A stretch of DNA of 64,000 nt from Rufibacter roseolus (GCF_017916365.1 NZ_JAFMSU010000002.1:434001-498000), one strand, 5' to 3'. Numbered from the stretch's first letter, positions 45,301-54,894 are shown. Notes: generated by a model not told the origin, from the letters alone. Numbers and translations are program-made.

Positions 45301-46461
45301 ATGAAAGCTTTAGTATTTCACAAACCCAAAGATGTTAGTGTAGATAATGTTGATGACCCAACAATTGAGGAACCAACCGATGCCATTGTTCGCATCACTT
45401 CTACAGCCATTTGTGGTTCTGATCTCCACATTTACAACGGCTTTATGCCCCAGCCGCATGATTTAGTTCTTGGCCACGAGTTTATGGGTATTGTGGAAGA
45501 AGTAGGCAGCAGTGTGTCAAAATTAAAAAGAGGAGACCGGGTAATTGTTCCATTTCCAATTGGATGCGGGCACTGCATGTTTTGCCAGCATGACTTAGCC
45601 ACCCACTGTGAAAACTCCAATGATAAAACCTACAGCCAGGATGGTAACCTGGCCAAAGCGCACGGCGGCGGCCAGTTATATGGTTTCACGGCCACTTACG
45701 GCGATAAAAACGGCGGCCAGGCGGAATATGCCCGGGTACGTTACGCCGATTACAACCCAAGAATAGTACCGGATGGTATTCAGGACGAAAAAATATTATT
45801 CCTGACCGATATATTTTCTACCGGCTGGGCGGCCTGCGAGTGGGCAAACGTGTCGCCCGGCGAAACAGTAGTAGTATTTGGTTGTGGTCCGGTTGGTATA
45901 ATGGCCCAGAAAGCCGCCTGGCTTCATGGTGCAGGACGGGTAATTGGGGTGGATATTTATGATTACCGGCTGGCCAAAGCCCGCGAAACCGCCGGTTCAG
46001 AAACCATTAATGCGCACCAGGTAGACGCGGTAAAAGCCATTGTGGATATGACCGGTGGCTATGGCGCCGACGTTTGTATTGACGCGGTGGGGATGGAAGC
46101 AGATAGAACCACGCTGGAAAAAGTAGGCAATGTACTGCACGCCGAAAAAGGCAGCGACAAGGTGCTGGAAAATTGTATTGATGCCGTACGGCGAGGCGGC
46201 AAGGTATCAGTAGTAGGGGCCTATGGCTACCCATATGACAAATTCCCCGTGCAGAAATGGTGGGAAAAGAACTTTACGCTTCGGGGCGGCCAGGCCTGGG
46301 TACAAAAATATATTGACCACCTCATTACCCTGGTAGCCGAAGGCAAAGTAACCTTGGATGACATTATTACCCACAAGGTGCCGCTGAGTGAAGCTGCCCG
46401 CATGTACCAGATCTTCAACGATAAAGAAGACAACTGCGTGAAGGTGGTACTTAAACCCTAA
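45301..46461 (+). CDS. Zinc-dependent MDR alcohol/formaldehyde dehydrogenase 1
   Basis: A 386-residue MDR dehydrogenase. STAICGSDLHIYNG contains the catalytic zinc Cys (about residue 39), GHEFMGIVEEVG its His/Glu, and the structural-zinc loop with four Cys (CGHCMFCQHDLATHC, about 98-112) is complete. The NAD(P) Rossmann motif is VFGCGPVGIMAQ (about 195). It resembles glutathione-independent formaldehyde dehydrogenase-like enzymes. Two paralogues (46928 and 49816) follow on the same strand, giving a cluster of three; they likely oxidise aldehydes or alcohols under stress. Confidence 0.9.
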   Translation: MKALVFHKPKDVSVDNVDDPTIEEPTDAIVRITSTAICGSDLHIYNGFMPQPHDLVLGHEFMGIVEEVGSSVSKLKRGDRVIVPFPIGCGHCMFCQHDLATHCENSNDKTYSQDGNLAKAHGGGQLYGFTATYGDKNGGQAEYARVRYADYNPRIVPDGIQDEKILFLTDIFSTGWAACEWANVSPGETVVVFGCGPVGIMAQKAAWLHGAGRVIGVDIYDYRLAKARETAGSETINAHQVDAVKAIVDMTGGYGADVCIDAVGMEADRTTLEKVGNVLHAEKGSDKVLENCIDAVRRGGKVSVVGAYGYPYDKFPVQKWWEKNFTLRGGQAWVQKYIDHLITLVAEGKVTLDDIITHKVPLSEAARMYQIFNDKEDNCVKVVLKP

Positions 46462-46927
46462 GGTTTCCTCCATGGTAGGTGTACTGTAAGTTTAAAGTAA
46501 ACGAAAAAGCTACTTGAGCTTGGGCATACTTAGTTTGGGCAGGCTTTTCAAAATTTAGCCCGGAAACAGAAGCTTGCCCGAACGTTAGGGAGAAGCGTTG
46601 AAATCCAGAAGGTTCAGTTTGCCACCTAAGCAGAGTAGTGCTTCAAGGTTTAGTACTGTAAGGTAGCCAGTATTTGTACAAAACTGTTCCGTTAAATTGT
46701 TTTTTTACCATTTTGGCCAAACCAGGTCCAAAACGTCTCATCAAAATACACAACACCATTACGCTGGGTAAAAACCGGTTCTAAAGAAGTTGTACTTATC
46801 GGTAGCATAATAGGTGTCTTCTTTATGGCCTTGCCTCTTATTCAAGAAATGTCCCCTGTAACCCTTCTATCACGCCAGGGTTTGAAATTCACTTCTGCTT
46901 AATTCTTTATGCCTAAAAAAACCGCTT
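46462..46927 (+). other. 466-bp intergenic region with direct repeat copy
   Basis: Holds copy 2 of the 60-bp repeat (46628-46686) and nothing else recognisable; the remainder is AT-rich and probably contains the promoter of the second MDR gene. Confidence 0.4.
46628..46686 (+). repeat. 60-bp direct repeat, copy 2
   Basis: Matches 40151-40210 with a handful of substitutions and one small indel; contains AGTAGTGCTTCAAGGTTTAG followed by TACTGT. Each copy lies in a gene-free leader, so it could be a shared operator or a mobile fragment. Confidence 0.7.
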
Positions 46928-48085
46928 ATGCTAGCAATGAACTTTCGCGGCCCTTTTCAAATTAGGGCAGACCGCAACCGACCGGAACCGGAGATCAAAC
47001 ATCCCATGGATGCTATTGTCCGGGTCACCCGATCCCTGGTTTGTGGCTCGGACTTGCACCTGTACCACGGGTTAGTGCCCGACACACGGGTGGGGATGAC
47101 CTTTGGTCATGAATTTACCGGTGTGGTAGAAGCAGTTGGATCAGAGGTGAAAAAACTGAAAGTGGGTGACCATGTATTGGTACCATTTAATATTGCCTGC
47201 GGCTCCTGCCCGCATTGCAAACAGGAATTGTTTGGTAACTGCCATGAGGCTAATTCAGAAGCCACCGCCGTAGGGGGCTTTTTTGGCTATGCCCACACGG
47301 GGGGAGGGTATGATGGAGGACAGGCCGAATACGTTAGGGTACCTTATGCCGATGTGAGTCCCACCATCATCCCGGAAGGTATGGACCTGGAGAATGCCGT
47401 GCTCCTCACGGACGTGGTGCCCACCGGCTACCAGGCGGCAGAGCAGGCTGGCATCCAGAAAGGCGATACCGTGGTGGTGTTTGGAGCCGGACCGGTAGGA
47501 CTTTTGGCAGCCCGCTTTGCCTGGTTCTTTGGTGCCGGACGAGTTATTGTGATTGATGAATTAGACTACCGCCTGGAGTTTGCCCGCAAATTTGCGTTCG
47601 CCGAGGCGTACAACTTCAGAGAAATGAAAGACCCGGTGGTATTCCTGAAAAAAACCACCGATTACTTTGGCGCTGACGTGTGTATTGATGCCGTGGGTTG
47701 CGATGCCACCGGCAGTACCCTGCAAAACATTACCGGTAAAGAATTACTGCTGCAGGCCGGTAATGCAACTGCCTTCCATTGGGCTGTTAATGCTGTTAAA
47801 AAAGGTGGTATTGTGTCCATCATTGGGGTATATGGTCCACCCTGGAACCTCGTTCCCCTCGGCAGTATAATGAATAAAGGCATTACCATAAGGGGCAACC
47901 AGGCCTCGGTAAAACGGCTGCTTCCCAAGCTGATTGACCATATCATGAGCGGCAGAATCAATCCGAAGGAAATCATTACGCACAGGCTGCCTCTGGAGGA
48001 AGTGTCAGATGCCTATCGCATGTTTTCCAAAAAGCTGGACTACATGATCAAACCTGTGTTAATTCCTCCAAGAGCCAACGTTTAA
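46928..48085 (+). CDS. Zinc-dependent MDR dehydrogenase 2
   Basis: 385 residues starting MLAMNFRGPFQIR. Catalytic zinc residues are in VCGSDLHLYHGLV and FGHEFTGVVEAVG; the structural zinc loop CGSCPHCKQELFGNC is intact; the cofactor loop is VFGAGPVGLLAARFAW (about 190). The FFGYAHTGGGYDGGQAEYVRVPYADV segment matches the FDH-like subfamily shared with the first and third copies. Next comes a small anchored protein 12 bp later, so these two are co-transcribed. Confidence 0.9.
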   Translation: MLAMNFRGPFQIRADRNRPEPEIKHPMDAIVRVTRSLVCGSDLHLYHGLVPDTRVGMTFGHEFTGVVEAVGSEVKKLKVGDHVLVPFNIACGSCPHCKQELFGNCHEANSEATAVGGFFGYAHTGGGYDGGQAEYVRVPYADVSPTIIPEGMDLENAVLLTDVVPTGYQAAEQAGIQKGDTVVVFGAGPVGLLAARFAWFFGAGRVIVIDELDYRLEFARKFAFAEAYNFREMKDPVVFLKKTTDYFGADVCIDAVGCDATGSTLQNITGKELLLQAGNATAFHWAVNAVKKGGIVSIIGVYGPPWNLVPLGSIMNKGITIRGNQASVKRLLPKLIDHIMSGRINPKEIITHRLPLEEVSDAYRMFSKKLDYMIKPVLIPPRANV

Positions 48086-48097
48086 AACCGTTTTACT

Positions 48098-48661
48098 ATG
48101 AAGAATGCATTAGAAAACAGAATAGATGAGTTCCAGGACAGGGTTATAGCCAACCGCAATATGGCTGATCTGGCCTTAAATATACCTGGCTGGGGAATGG
48201 ATGCAGATCCCGAAAATGATCCCACTTACCCCATGAAGCATTATAACGGTGCTGACCACCAACGCCTCAATTATGAAAAGGCGCCCCAGCAGCCCCTTGA
48301 CATGGAGGTCTTTCATTCTATTGAGCGCCCCGGTGTTACGCGTGTCTTCGGTACTTCTACACCCCCGGCAGGCCTGAGCGGTGCTATACGTAGGTATGCC
48401 TATAAGTACAGCGAAGCCACCGCCACGCACTGGATGACGCTCATTCTGGCAGACCGGGTAGACGTAATACAGGGAAAAATCAATGATCTGAAACACGGCG
48501 TTATTCCCAACCCCTGGAAAGAAAGAGGCTGGAGAGCTGAATGGAAATACAACCGTTCAGCTTTTCTTGGCAGGGCAGCTACTACGGCTTTGCTTATAAC
48601 TGCAGGTGTCTTATGGTTTAAAAGAAGATCCTTGAATAAGCAACTTCTGGAAAGGAGGTAG
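48098..48661 (+). CDS. Hypothetical protein with C-terminal membrane anchor
   Basis: Not recognised as a named family. 187 residues: soluble N-terminal part with GWGMDADPENDPTYPMKHYNG and QPLDMEVFHSIERPGVTRVFGTSTPPAGLSGAIRRYAYKYSE, and a C-terminal hydrophobic helix (about 160-177) followed by RR. Its position 12 bp after an MDR gene suggests a role in the same stress unit. Confidence 0.65.
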   Translation: MKNALENRIDEFQDRVIANRNMADLALNIPGWGMDADPENDPTYPMKHYNGADHQRLNYEKAPQQPLDMEVFHSIERPGVTRVFGTSTPPAGLSGAIRRYAYKYSEATATHWMTLILADRVDVIQGKINDLKHGVIPNPWKERGWRAEWKYNRSAFLGRAATTALLITAGVLWFKRRSLNKQLLERR

Positions 48662-48662
48662 T

Positions 48663-48722
48663 CTATACAGTATCAACCCAAAAGTTGTCACAGGCTGAAC
48701 AACTTTTGGGTTGATACCTATA
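48663..48722. repeat. Long perfect hairpin without T-tract
   Basis: A 19-bp perfect stem (48670-48688 with 48699-48717) extended by CTATA/TATAG at its base. No run of T's follows on either strand, so it is not a standard terminator. The rest of 48662-49003 is AT-rich leader for the SRPBCC gene. Confidence 0.7.
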
Positions 48723-49003
48723 GGTAAGAGGTACGCCTGTGTTCTGCAAGACCACTTAAACTGGTGAGCAGAATGGGAGCTACTTTACCTGTATGCTCAA
48801 AGCCGACGCTGCTAATTCTATAGGTTCCAATATTCTATTCATCTGCCTGCCTTAGCCATTTGCTTATGGAGCGTCCGTGCCAGAACGAAACAGCTTGCCT
48901 TCAAGGAGGATAAATTTTCCACGTTTAATTATTCACTATTTACAGGCCATTCTTATTAAATCATCTCCTAACTGATTTTTACTCATAATAAATTTTAAAC
49001 CCT

Positions 49004-49783
49004 ATGGCTAATGCATTTAAAACATTTGGTCCGCCTCATTCAAACCAATCTGCCAGGCAGGGGCAAACGAAAAGCTTCACCAATGTAGGTACATCTGGCA
49101 GAGTATTATCGGTGTTGGGTGGTGCGGCTTTGGCCTATTACGGTTGGGGCAGAAAGCAATCTCCTCTCGGGAAAAGCTTAGCCACAGCGGGCGGTTACCT
49201 GGTACTACGGGGAACAACGGGTTTCTGCCCGTTTAATGAAGTCCTGCACGTAGATACAGCTCATCCTGAAACCCAGGGATTTGAAGTCACTTCCAGCGTT
49301 ACTATACTTAAACCACGTGAAGAGGTGTACCAATTCTGGCGCCAACTAGAAAACCTGCCCAGGTTTATGCAATACCTGGAAGATGTGCGGCGAACAGGTC
49401 CCCGGCGTTCGCACTGGGTAGCCAAGGTGCCCAAAAATATTATCTACAAAGAGAAGCTCACTACAATAGAATGGGAAGCCGAAATCACACACGAAGAGGA
49501 AAATAGCCTGATTGCCTGGCGCTCCCTGCCTGGTTCTGAAGTTGAAAATTCCGGTGAGGTCCGTTTTACAGATGCTCCCGCCAACCGGGGCACCGTGGTG
49601 CAAGCTACCATTTCTTACAGACCGCCGGCAGGAGCTGCCGGGCAGCTAGCCGCCAGATTGCTGAATCCGGCCTTTAAGGAACTGGTAAAACAGGACGTTC
49701 GCCGGTTTAAGCGTCTGCTGGAGGCAGGAGAAATCCCCACCATAATTGGCCAACCCTCCGGCCGCAAAGATGAGAACTACTAA
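49004..49783 (+). CDS. SRPBCC/cyclase family protein with N-terminal DUF2892-like anchor
   Basis: 259 residues. The first 35 are polar; residues 36-75 (VLSVLGGAALAYYGWGRKQSPLGKSLATAGGYLVLRGTTGFCPFNEVL) look like the YgaP/DUF2892 two-helix anchor, with the GFCPF ending usual for that domain. Residues 95-235 form a polyketide-cyclase/START-like domain (SSVTILKPREEVYQFWRQLENLPRFMQYLEDVR). It could bind a hydrophobic ligand at the membrane. It lies 32 bp before the third MDR gene. Confidence 0.85.
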   Translation: MANAFKTFGPPHSNQSARQGQTKSFTNVGTSGRVLSVLGGAALAYYGWGRKQSPLGKSLATAGGYLVLRGTTGFCPFNEVLHVDTAHPETQGFEVTSSVTILKPREEVYQFWRQLENLPRFMQYLEDVRRTGPRRSHWVAKVPKNIIYKEKLTTIEWEAEITHEEENSLIAWRSLPGSEVENSGEVRFTDAPANRGTVVQATISYRPPAGAAGQLAARLLNPAFKELVKQDVRRFKRLLEAGEIPTIIGQPSGRKDENY

Positions 49784-49815
49784 AAACACATTTTCTAAAA
49801 TTTAATAAGGAACCT

Positions 49816-50991
49816 ATGAAAGCCATCTGCTGGGAAGGAATCAATAAAGTGAGTACGGAACGCGTACCAGATCCTACTATTTTAAATCCGCGTGACGCGA
49901 TTGTGCGCGTTTTTTTATCATCGGTATGCGGCTCAGATTTGCACCTGCTGGGTGGCTATATACCCGCCATGCGTTCCGGCGATATAATTGGCCATGAGTT
50001 TATGGGCGAAATTGTAGAAGTTGGCCCCGAAGTAAAAAACCTGAAGAAAGGGGACCGGGTAGTGGTGTGCTCTGTTTTAGCTTGTGGCGGGTGTGAGTAC
50101 TGTGATCGGGAGGAGTATTCGTTGTGCGATAATTCCAATGCCGAACCTGAATGGACCGAGAAGGCTTACGGCTACCCCGTGGCAGGCATTTTTGGTTATT
50201 CTCACGCTTTGGGAGGTTACGCCGGCAGCCATGCCGAGTATACCCGGGTTCCCTTCGCCGATAATGTGTGTTTTAAAGTACCGGATGGGGTAAGTAACGA
50301 ATCTGCCTTATTTACCTCAGATGCTTTCCCAACCGGGTATATGGCAGCCGATTTCGCCGGCATTGAACCTGGCGACACCGTGGTGGTATGGGGTTGCGGC
50401 GGTGTAGGCCTGATGGCCATGCACAGCGCCTGGTTGTTGGGAGCCGGCCGGGTAATCGCCATTGACCAGTACCCGTACCGGCTGGAACAAGCCCGTCTCA
50501 GGGCAAATGCCGAAGTACTGAATTTTAAAGAAGTGGATGTACTGGAAGCTTTGAAACAAATGACCGGGGGCCGTGGTCCGGATCGCTGTATAGATTGCGT
50601 GGGCATGGAAGCCAACAGCACCGGAATTGAAAAGGTGTATGATTACGCCAAGCAATACGCCCGGCTACAGAGTGATAGGCCTTCCGTGCTCCGGCAGGCA
50701 ATTATGGCGTGCCGCAAAGGCGGAACGGTATCAATTATAGGGGTGTACGGAGGACTTATAGATAAATTCCCAATGGGACCGGCCATGAACAAAGGCCTGA
50801 CTTTCCGGATGGGCCAGCAGTTTGGCCAACGGTACATTCCTAAACTGCTTGATATTGTAGCCCGCGGAGAAGTAGACCCAGCCTATTTGCTCACCCATAA
50901 ATTACCCCTGGATAAAGGCCAGGAAGGGTATATGATGTTCAAAGAAAAAGCAAACAATAACATGCGTTCGGTGTTTGCCCCGGCCGGATAA
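49816..50991 (+). CDS. Zinc-dependent MDR dehydrogenase 3
   Basis: 391 residues, MKAICWEGINKVSTERVPDP. Zinc ligands are in VCGSDLHLLGGY and GHEFMGEIVEVG; structural zinc loop CGGCEYCDREEYSLC; cofactor loop WGCGGVGLMAMHSAW (about 193). The family is the same as for the other two copies but the sequence is clearly diverged from them, so this is an old triplication or collection. Translationally close (32 bp) to the SRPBCC gene. Confidence 0.9.
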   Translation: MKAICWEGINKVSTERVPDPTILNPRDAIVRVFLSSVCGSDLHLLGGYIPAMRSGDIIGHEFMGEIVEVGPEVKNLKKGDRVVVCSVLACGGCEYCDREEYSLCDNSNAEPEWTEKAYGYPVAGIFGYSHALGGYAGSHAEYTRVPFADNVCFKVPDGVSNESALFTSDAFPTGYMAADFAGIEPGDTVVVWGCGGVGLMAMHSAWLLGAGRVIAIDQYPYRLEQARLRANAEVLNFKEVDVLEALKQMTGGRGPDRCIDCVGMEANSTGIEKVYDYAKQYARLQSDRPSVLRQAIMACRKGGTVSIIGVYGGLIDKFPMGPAMNKGLTFRMGQQFGQRYIPKLLDIVARGEVDPAYLLTHKLPLDKGQEGYMMFKEKANNNMRSVFAPAG

Positions 50992-51067
50992 AATAAGATA
51001 GGAAATTATTCTGGCAGAGAGGATAATATGCTTTTCTCCCGGTTACGGATGCTGGTGCCTTTTACCA

Positions 51068-51114
51068 TTACCATAGAGTTCCTACCAGCTTTGCAAACAG
51101 GAACTCTATGGTAA
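51068..51114. repeat. 16-bp perfect hairpin, weak T-tract
   Basis: TTACCATAGAGTTCCT (51068-51083) pairs with 51099-51114 around a 15-nt loop, between the third MDR gene and the TMEM175 gene. It lacks a T-tract, as the hairpin at 48.7 kb does. Confidence 0.7.
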
Positions 51115-51195
51115 CCGCCATTAGTCAAATTCGGAAAGAAGAAGAAACAAACGAAGGCGAGAAGGGAAAAAATTGTTGAATCTTAAACCGTTCTT

Positions 51196-51816
51196 ATGCA
51201 CAACCATAGACCAACCGATAGGCTGGAATATTTCAGTGATGCGGTGTTAGCTATTGCGGCAACACTGCTTGCCACCGAACTGCCGAAACCGGAGACCGAA
51301 ACCGGCTTGCTGCAGGCCATTGCCCATGAATGGCCTTCGTATGCGGCGTTCGCGGCGTCTTTCCTGTTTATCTGCATTGCCTGGTCCAACCACCACAACA
51401 TGTTTATTTACCTAAAGCAGACAGACCAGTACCTGCTCATCCTGAATATCTTGTTTTTGATGTTTGTTACCCTGCAATCCTTTACCACCGGCTTATTGGC
51501 TAATCATGTAGGCAAACCAGACGAACAAACGGCCGCAATGATATACCACGGGACCCTGGTGTTAATGACCTTTTTCTACAATTGTCTCTGGTGGTACGCC
51601 ATCAGGAAGCCTGAACTTCTGGAGGAAGATACAGACAAGAAGCTCCTTAGGCTACTTACAAAAGAATACGCCATTGCTCCTGCGCTGCACCTGGCTGCCT
51701 TAGTCATTTGCATCTGGAGCGTACCTTTTAGTATCATCCCTGTTTTGTTGCTGTACATCTATTTTGCCCTTCCTCGGCTTAGTGAAAAAAGGATGAACCA
51801 GGAAAATCCAAATTAG
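51196..51816 (+). CDS. TMEM175-family potassium channel
   Basis: 206 residues with six membrane segments. RLEYFSDAVLAIAATLLATEL at the N-terminus contains the diagnostic FSD motif of helix 1, followed by HNMF-type SNHHNMFIYLKQTDQYLLILNILFLMFV. Bacterial TMEM175 proteins form tetrameric K+-permeable channels without the usual selectivity filter. It follows the MDR gene on the same strand and precedes the propeller protein by 53 bp. Confidence 0.9.
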   Translation: MHNHRPTDRLEYFSDAVLAIAATLLATELPKPETETGLLQAIAHEWPSYAAFAASFLFICIAWSNHHNMFIYLKQTDQYLLILNILFLMFVTLQSFTTGLLANHVGKPDEQTAAMIYHGTLVLMTFFYNCLWWYAIRKPELLEEDTDKKLLRLLTKEYAIAPALHLAALVICIWSVPFSIIPVLLLYIYFALPRLSEKRMNQENPN

Positions 51817-51869
51817 AGTAGACAAGCATGGAACCTACTTCTGACACTTCAACTTAAAACTACCCACTC

Positions 51870-52901
51870 ATGAGTACAAACAGTGAACAATTGGAACATG
51901 TATTTTCAGACAATACCTACCAGTTAACCGGGGTAGCGGTATCAAAAGAGGGGCGGGTGTTTACCTGCTATCCTCTATGGCCTGGTCCGCACAAATGGGA
52001 TGTGGTGGAAATCACTGGGCCTGATACCTGCAGGCCTTACCCAGATGAACAGTGGAACAACTGGAAAGAAGGGGAGGACGGAAAGAATAAATGGGTTTGT
52101 GTGCAGGCGGTGTATGTAGATGAGGAAGATTTCCTGTGGGTGGTAGACCCGGCGTGCCCTTTTATGGAACAAGTATATGACAATAGTTTTAAGCTGGTAA
52201 AGTTCAACCTGGTTACCAATAGCATAGAAGAGGCCTACCGGTTTGATGGCATACTGAGCAACAAAAGCTATATCAATGATGTGCGGGTAGACACCCAAAG
52301 GAAGGTTGCTTATTTAACGAACTCCAACGAAGGTGGAATTGTAGTGGTAAATCTTGAAACCGGAACCATTAGGGAGTTACTGCGCAACCATTATTCTGTG
52401 AAACATGACCCTTCCTTTAAACTGATTGTGGATGGGAAAGAATTCAAAAAGAAGGGTGAACCGGTTCACCTACAATCTGATGGTATTGCTTTAACACCAG
52501 ATGGCGAATGGCTGTACTACAAACCCCTCACCGATAATAAACTATACCGTATCAGAACCGAATTTTTGCGGAATGAAGAGCTGCCGGAAGATCAAGTGGA
52601 GGCTGCAGTAGAAGATCTGGGAAGGTTTGCGGTGACAGACGGGATGATTTTTGACAAGAGCGGCACCATATACCAGGGAGATTACCAGAACTACAAAATG
52701 GTGAAAATAACTCCGGACCAAAACCAGGAAGATGTAGTGGCAGACGAAAGACTTATATGGCCTGACAGCTATTCCATTTCACAGGATGGTTATTTATACA
52801 TCAGCTGCTCCCAAATCAACAAACAACCCGATTATAACGAAGGCGAAAATAAAAGAACAGCCCCTTATGCCATTTACCGGATGAAGTTGCCTGCCACCTA
52901 A
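51870..52901 (+). CDS. Major royal jelly/Yellow-type six-bladed propeller protein
   Basis: 343 residues without signal peptide. LTGVAVSKEGRVFTCYPLWPG, VQAVYVDEEDFLWVVDPACP, YINDVRVDTQRKVAYLTNSNEGGIVVVNLETG, SDGIALTPDGEWLYYKPLTDNKLYRI and DGMIFDKSGTIYQGD are the MRJP/Yellow (PF03022) blade signatures. Bacterial members are annotated as L-dopachrome tautomerase-related; actual substrate unknown. It ends the plus-strand block, convergent with the next gene. Confidence 0.85.
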   Translation: MSTNSEQLEHVFSDNTYQLTGVAVSKEGRVFTCYPLWPGPHKWDVVEITGPDTCRPYPDEQWNNWKEGEDGKNKWVCVQAVYVDEEDFLWVVDPACPFMEQVYDNSFKLVKFNLVTNSIEEAYRFDGILSNKSYINDVRVDTQRKVAYLTNSNEGGIVVVNLETGTIRELLRNHYSVKHDPSFKLIVDGKEFKKKGEPVHLQSDGIALTPDGEWLYYKPLTDNKLYRIRTEFLRNEELPEDQVEAAVEDLGRFAVTDGMIFDKSGTIYQGDYQNYKMVKITPDQNQEDVVADERLIWPDSYSISQDGYLYISCSQINKQPDYNEGENKRTAPYAIYRMKLPAT

Positions 52902-52985
52902 AAAGCAGCGAGCCAGATTTTGTTAACCCATTCCGCTCAGTAAGTAGTTGAGCTAGCCAGAAGAATTACTATGCGGATTTGTCTT

Positions 52986-53999
52986 TTAGATTTTAACTAC
53001 CACTTTTCCAATGGCTTTGCCGCTTTCTAATAAATTGTGCGCTTCTTTCAGGTTTTCGGCGGTCAAGCCTTGCATGGTGGTATTAAGAGTTGGTTGTAAG
53101 ATGCCCTCATCCAGTAGTTGAGCAATTTTGTTTAGGATGTGATGCTGCTCTACCATGTCTTCTGTCTGGTACAAAGAACGGGTAAACATAAGCTCCCAAT
53201 AAAAGCTCACACTCTTTCTTTTTAGCTGCTGTAATCTTACAGGTTCTGTCGGGTCGCTGATGGAACCTACCTTTCCCAGCGGTTTGATGAGTTCTACTAT
53301 GGCTTCCCAATATTGATTCAGGTCTACAAAGTCTACAATAAAGTCTACCTGTTCAAAGCCGATGTTTTTTACCTCACTCACCAGGTTGCTGTGGTTGACA
53401 ACATGATCTGCGCCCATTTTTTTGCACCAATCAATAGTAACGTCTCTTGAAGCGGTGGCAATAACGGTTAACCCCAATAGCTTTTTAACCAGTTGGATGG
53501 CAACGGAACCCACACCTCCGGCACCGCCAATAATAAGCAGGGTTTTGCCTGCATCTTTCTCTTTGCTCAGTTGAAAATGATCAAAGAACAGTTCATAAGC
53601 CGTAAGGGAAGTAAGCGGCATGGCAGCAGCTTGTTCCATGCTGATGTTTTTCGGGGCGAACCCTACAATGCGTTCATCTACTAACTGATATTCCTGGTTA
53701 GAGCCTTCCCTTGTAAGGTCTCCTGCATAAAATACCCGGTCACCTTTCTGGAAGAGGGTCACCTCCTCGCCGGTAGCTTCTACGGTACCTATCGCATCCC
53801 AACCAATGACCTTAGGCGTATCCTGTTGCTTGTCTTTGAGGCTGTTTCTTCTTATTTTATAATCTACAGGGTTGACCGATATGGCTTCCACCTTTACCAG
53901 AATGTCTTTTCCTTGCGCAGTTGGTATTTCTTTTTCAAACTGGATAAAGCTTTCTGCTTCCTCAATGGGTAATGAAGTTTTAAAGCCGATTGCTTTCAT
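52986..53999 (-). CDS. Zinc-less MDR quinone/enone reductase
   Basis: 337 residues. VEAISVNPVDYKIRR near residue 38 and GWDAIGTVEATG are the quinone-oxidoreductase-like N-terminal features, the catalytic-zinc Cys is absent, and the NADPH loop is IIGGAGGVGSVAIQL (about 157). Members reduce quinones or conjugated carbonyls. The 262 bp upstream (54000-54261) contain no gene I can name. Confidence 0.88.
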   Translation of the reverse strand: MKAIGFKTSLPIEEAESFIQFEKEIPTAQGKDILVKVEAISVNPVDYKIRRNSLKDKQQDTPKVIGWDAIGTVEATGEEVTLFQKGDRVFYAGDLTREGSNQEYQLVDERIVGFAPKNISMEQAAAMPLTSLTAYELFFDHFQLSKEKDAGKTLLIIGGAGGVGSVAIQLVKKLLGLTVIATASRDVTIDWCKKMGADHVVNHSNLVSEVKNIGFEQVDFIVDFVDLNQYWEAIVELIKPLGKVGSISDPTEPVRLQQLKRKSVSFYWELMFTRSLYQTEDMVEQHHILNKIAQLLDEGILQPTLNTTMQGLTAENLKEAHNLLESGKAIGKVVVKI

Positions 54000-54261
54000 A
54001 ATGTATGTTACTTTGGTTTTAGATAGTAGTTCTAGAACCTGTTACCGATAAATTCCTGCGGAGTTGTCAAGAATTCTTCATTCTCCTATATTTTTTAGTT
54101 CTAACCTTTGGGAAGGAGACGGCTAACGTGGGAGGGGTATTGCCGGTGTGCTGATGAACCGTGTTGCAAAAAGCTTGCTGCCTTTTACGGATAATTACCA
54201 ATTTTTCTAAGAAGGAGAGTGGACCCTGAGCATAGTAGCAATACAGTGTTGCGCGTTCGTT

Positions 54262-54879
54262 TTATTTTCCAATAAGAACATTGTATTCGGTTGGGACTTC
54301 CACTCCTCTAAAACGGTTGGTCAAGCCATAGAACAGAAAGGCTGTCAGGATAATACCGAAGCCCAATATCGCTTTTGCCTGCCTTTGTGGTGTCCAGCCA
54401 AAAACAGCCTGTTTCATTTTCTTGCTGTGAATCGCTGCCATATGCCCGAAAAAGGAGATGGTGGCAAGCGCGTAATAGGGAATAAAGAACAGGTTGAATG
54501 GGAAAGTATTCAATCCTGCCACGCCATAATAAAAGTTGGTGTCTAGGTGCAAAACAGTACGTCCCGCTAATACAGAGCCTACATGAATGATAAAAAAAGC
54601 CGCCAAGTAAAGTCCTGTCCAACGGTGCAGTTTATCAATTTTGCTGACAGCTGCCTTCCGGTTTTTCTTGAAGAGCTTAATGCCCGACATTATTTGTAAA
54701 AGCACGGCCATCAGCAGGATTGCCTCCACAAGAATGTCGCGGTATACAAGGCGCAAGCTCTTCATGACCTCTATATGCTGGTCAGCTCCTGCAATACTGT
54801 AGAGGTGGTTGAATAAATGAAGCCCGGTAAAAATAGCTAACATGAGGCCAGATAGATAGTGAAGTCTTGTAGTAGTCAA
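54262..54879 (-). CDS. Cytochrome b-like membrane protein
   Basis: 205 residues with about five membrane segments. His residues in LHYLSGLMLAIFTGLHLFNHLYS, KLHRWTGLYLAAFFIIHVGSV and SFFGHMAAIH are placed as in succinate dehydrogenase cytochrome b-type heme proteins, so heme binding is plausible but not proven. It follows the SRPBCC pseudogene by 15 bp and might have been co-transcribed with it. Confidence 0.7.
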   Translation of the reverse strand: MTTTRLHYLSGLMLAIFTGLHLFNHLYSIAGADQHIEVMKSLRLVYRDILVEAILLMAVLLQIMSGIKLFKKNRKAAVSKIDKLHRWTGLYLAAFFIIHVGSVLAGRTVLHLDTNFYYGVAGLNTFPFNLFFIPYYALATISFFGHMAAIHSKKMKQAVFGWTPQRQAKAILGFGIILTAFLFYGLTNRFRGVEVPTEYNVLIGK

Positions 54880-54894
54880 TTTTGATGGTGGGGT

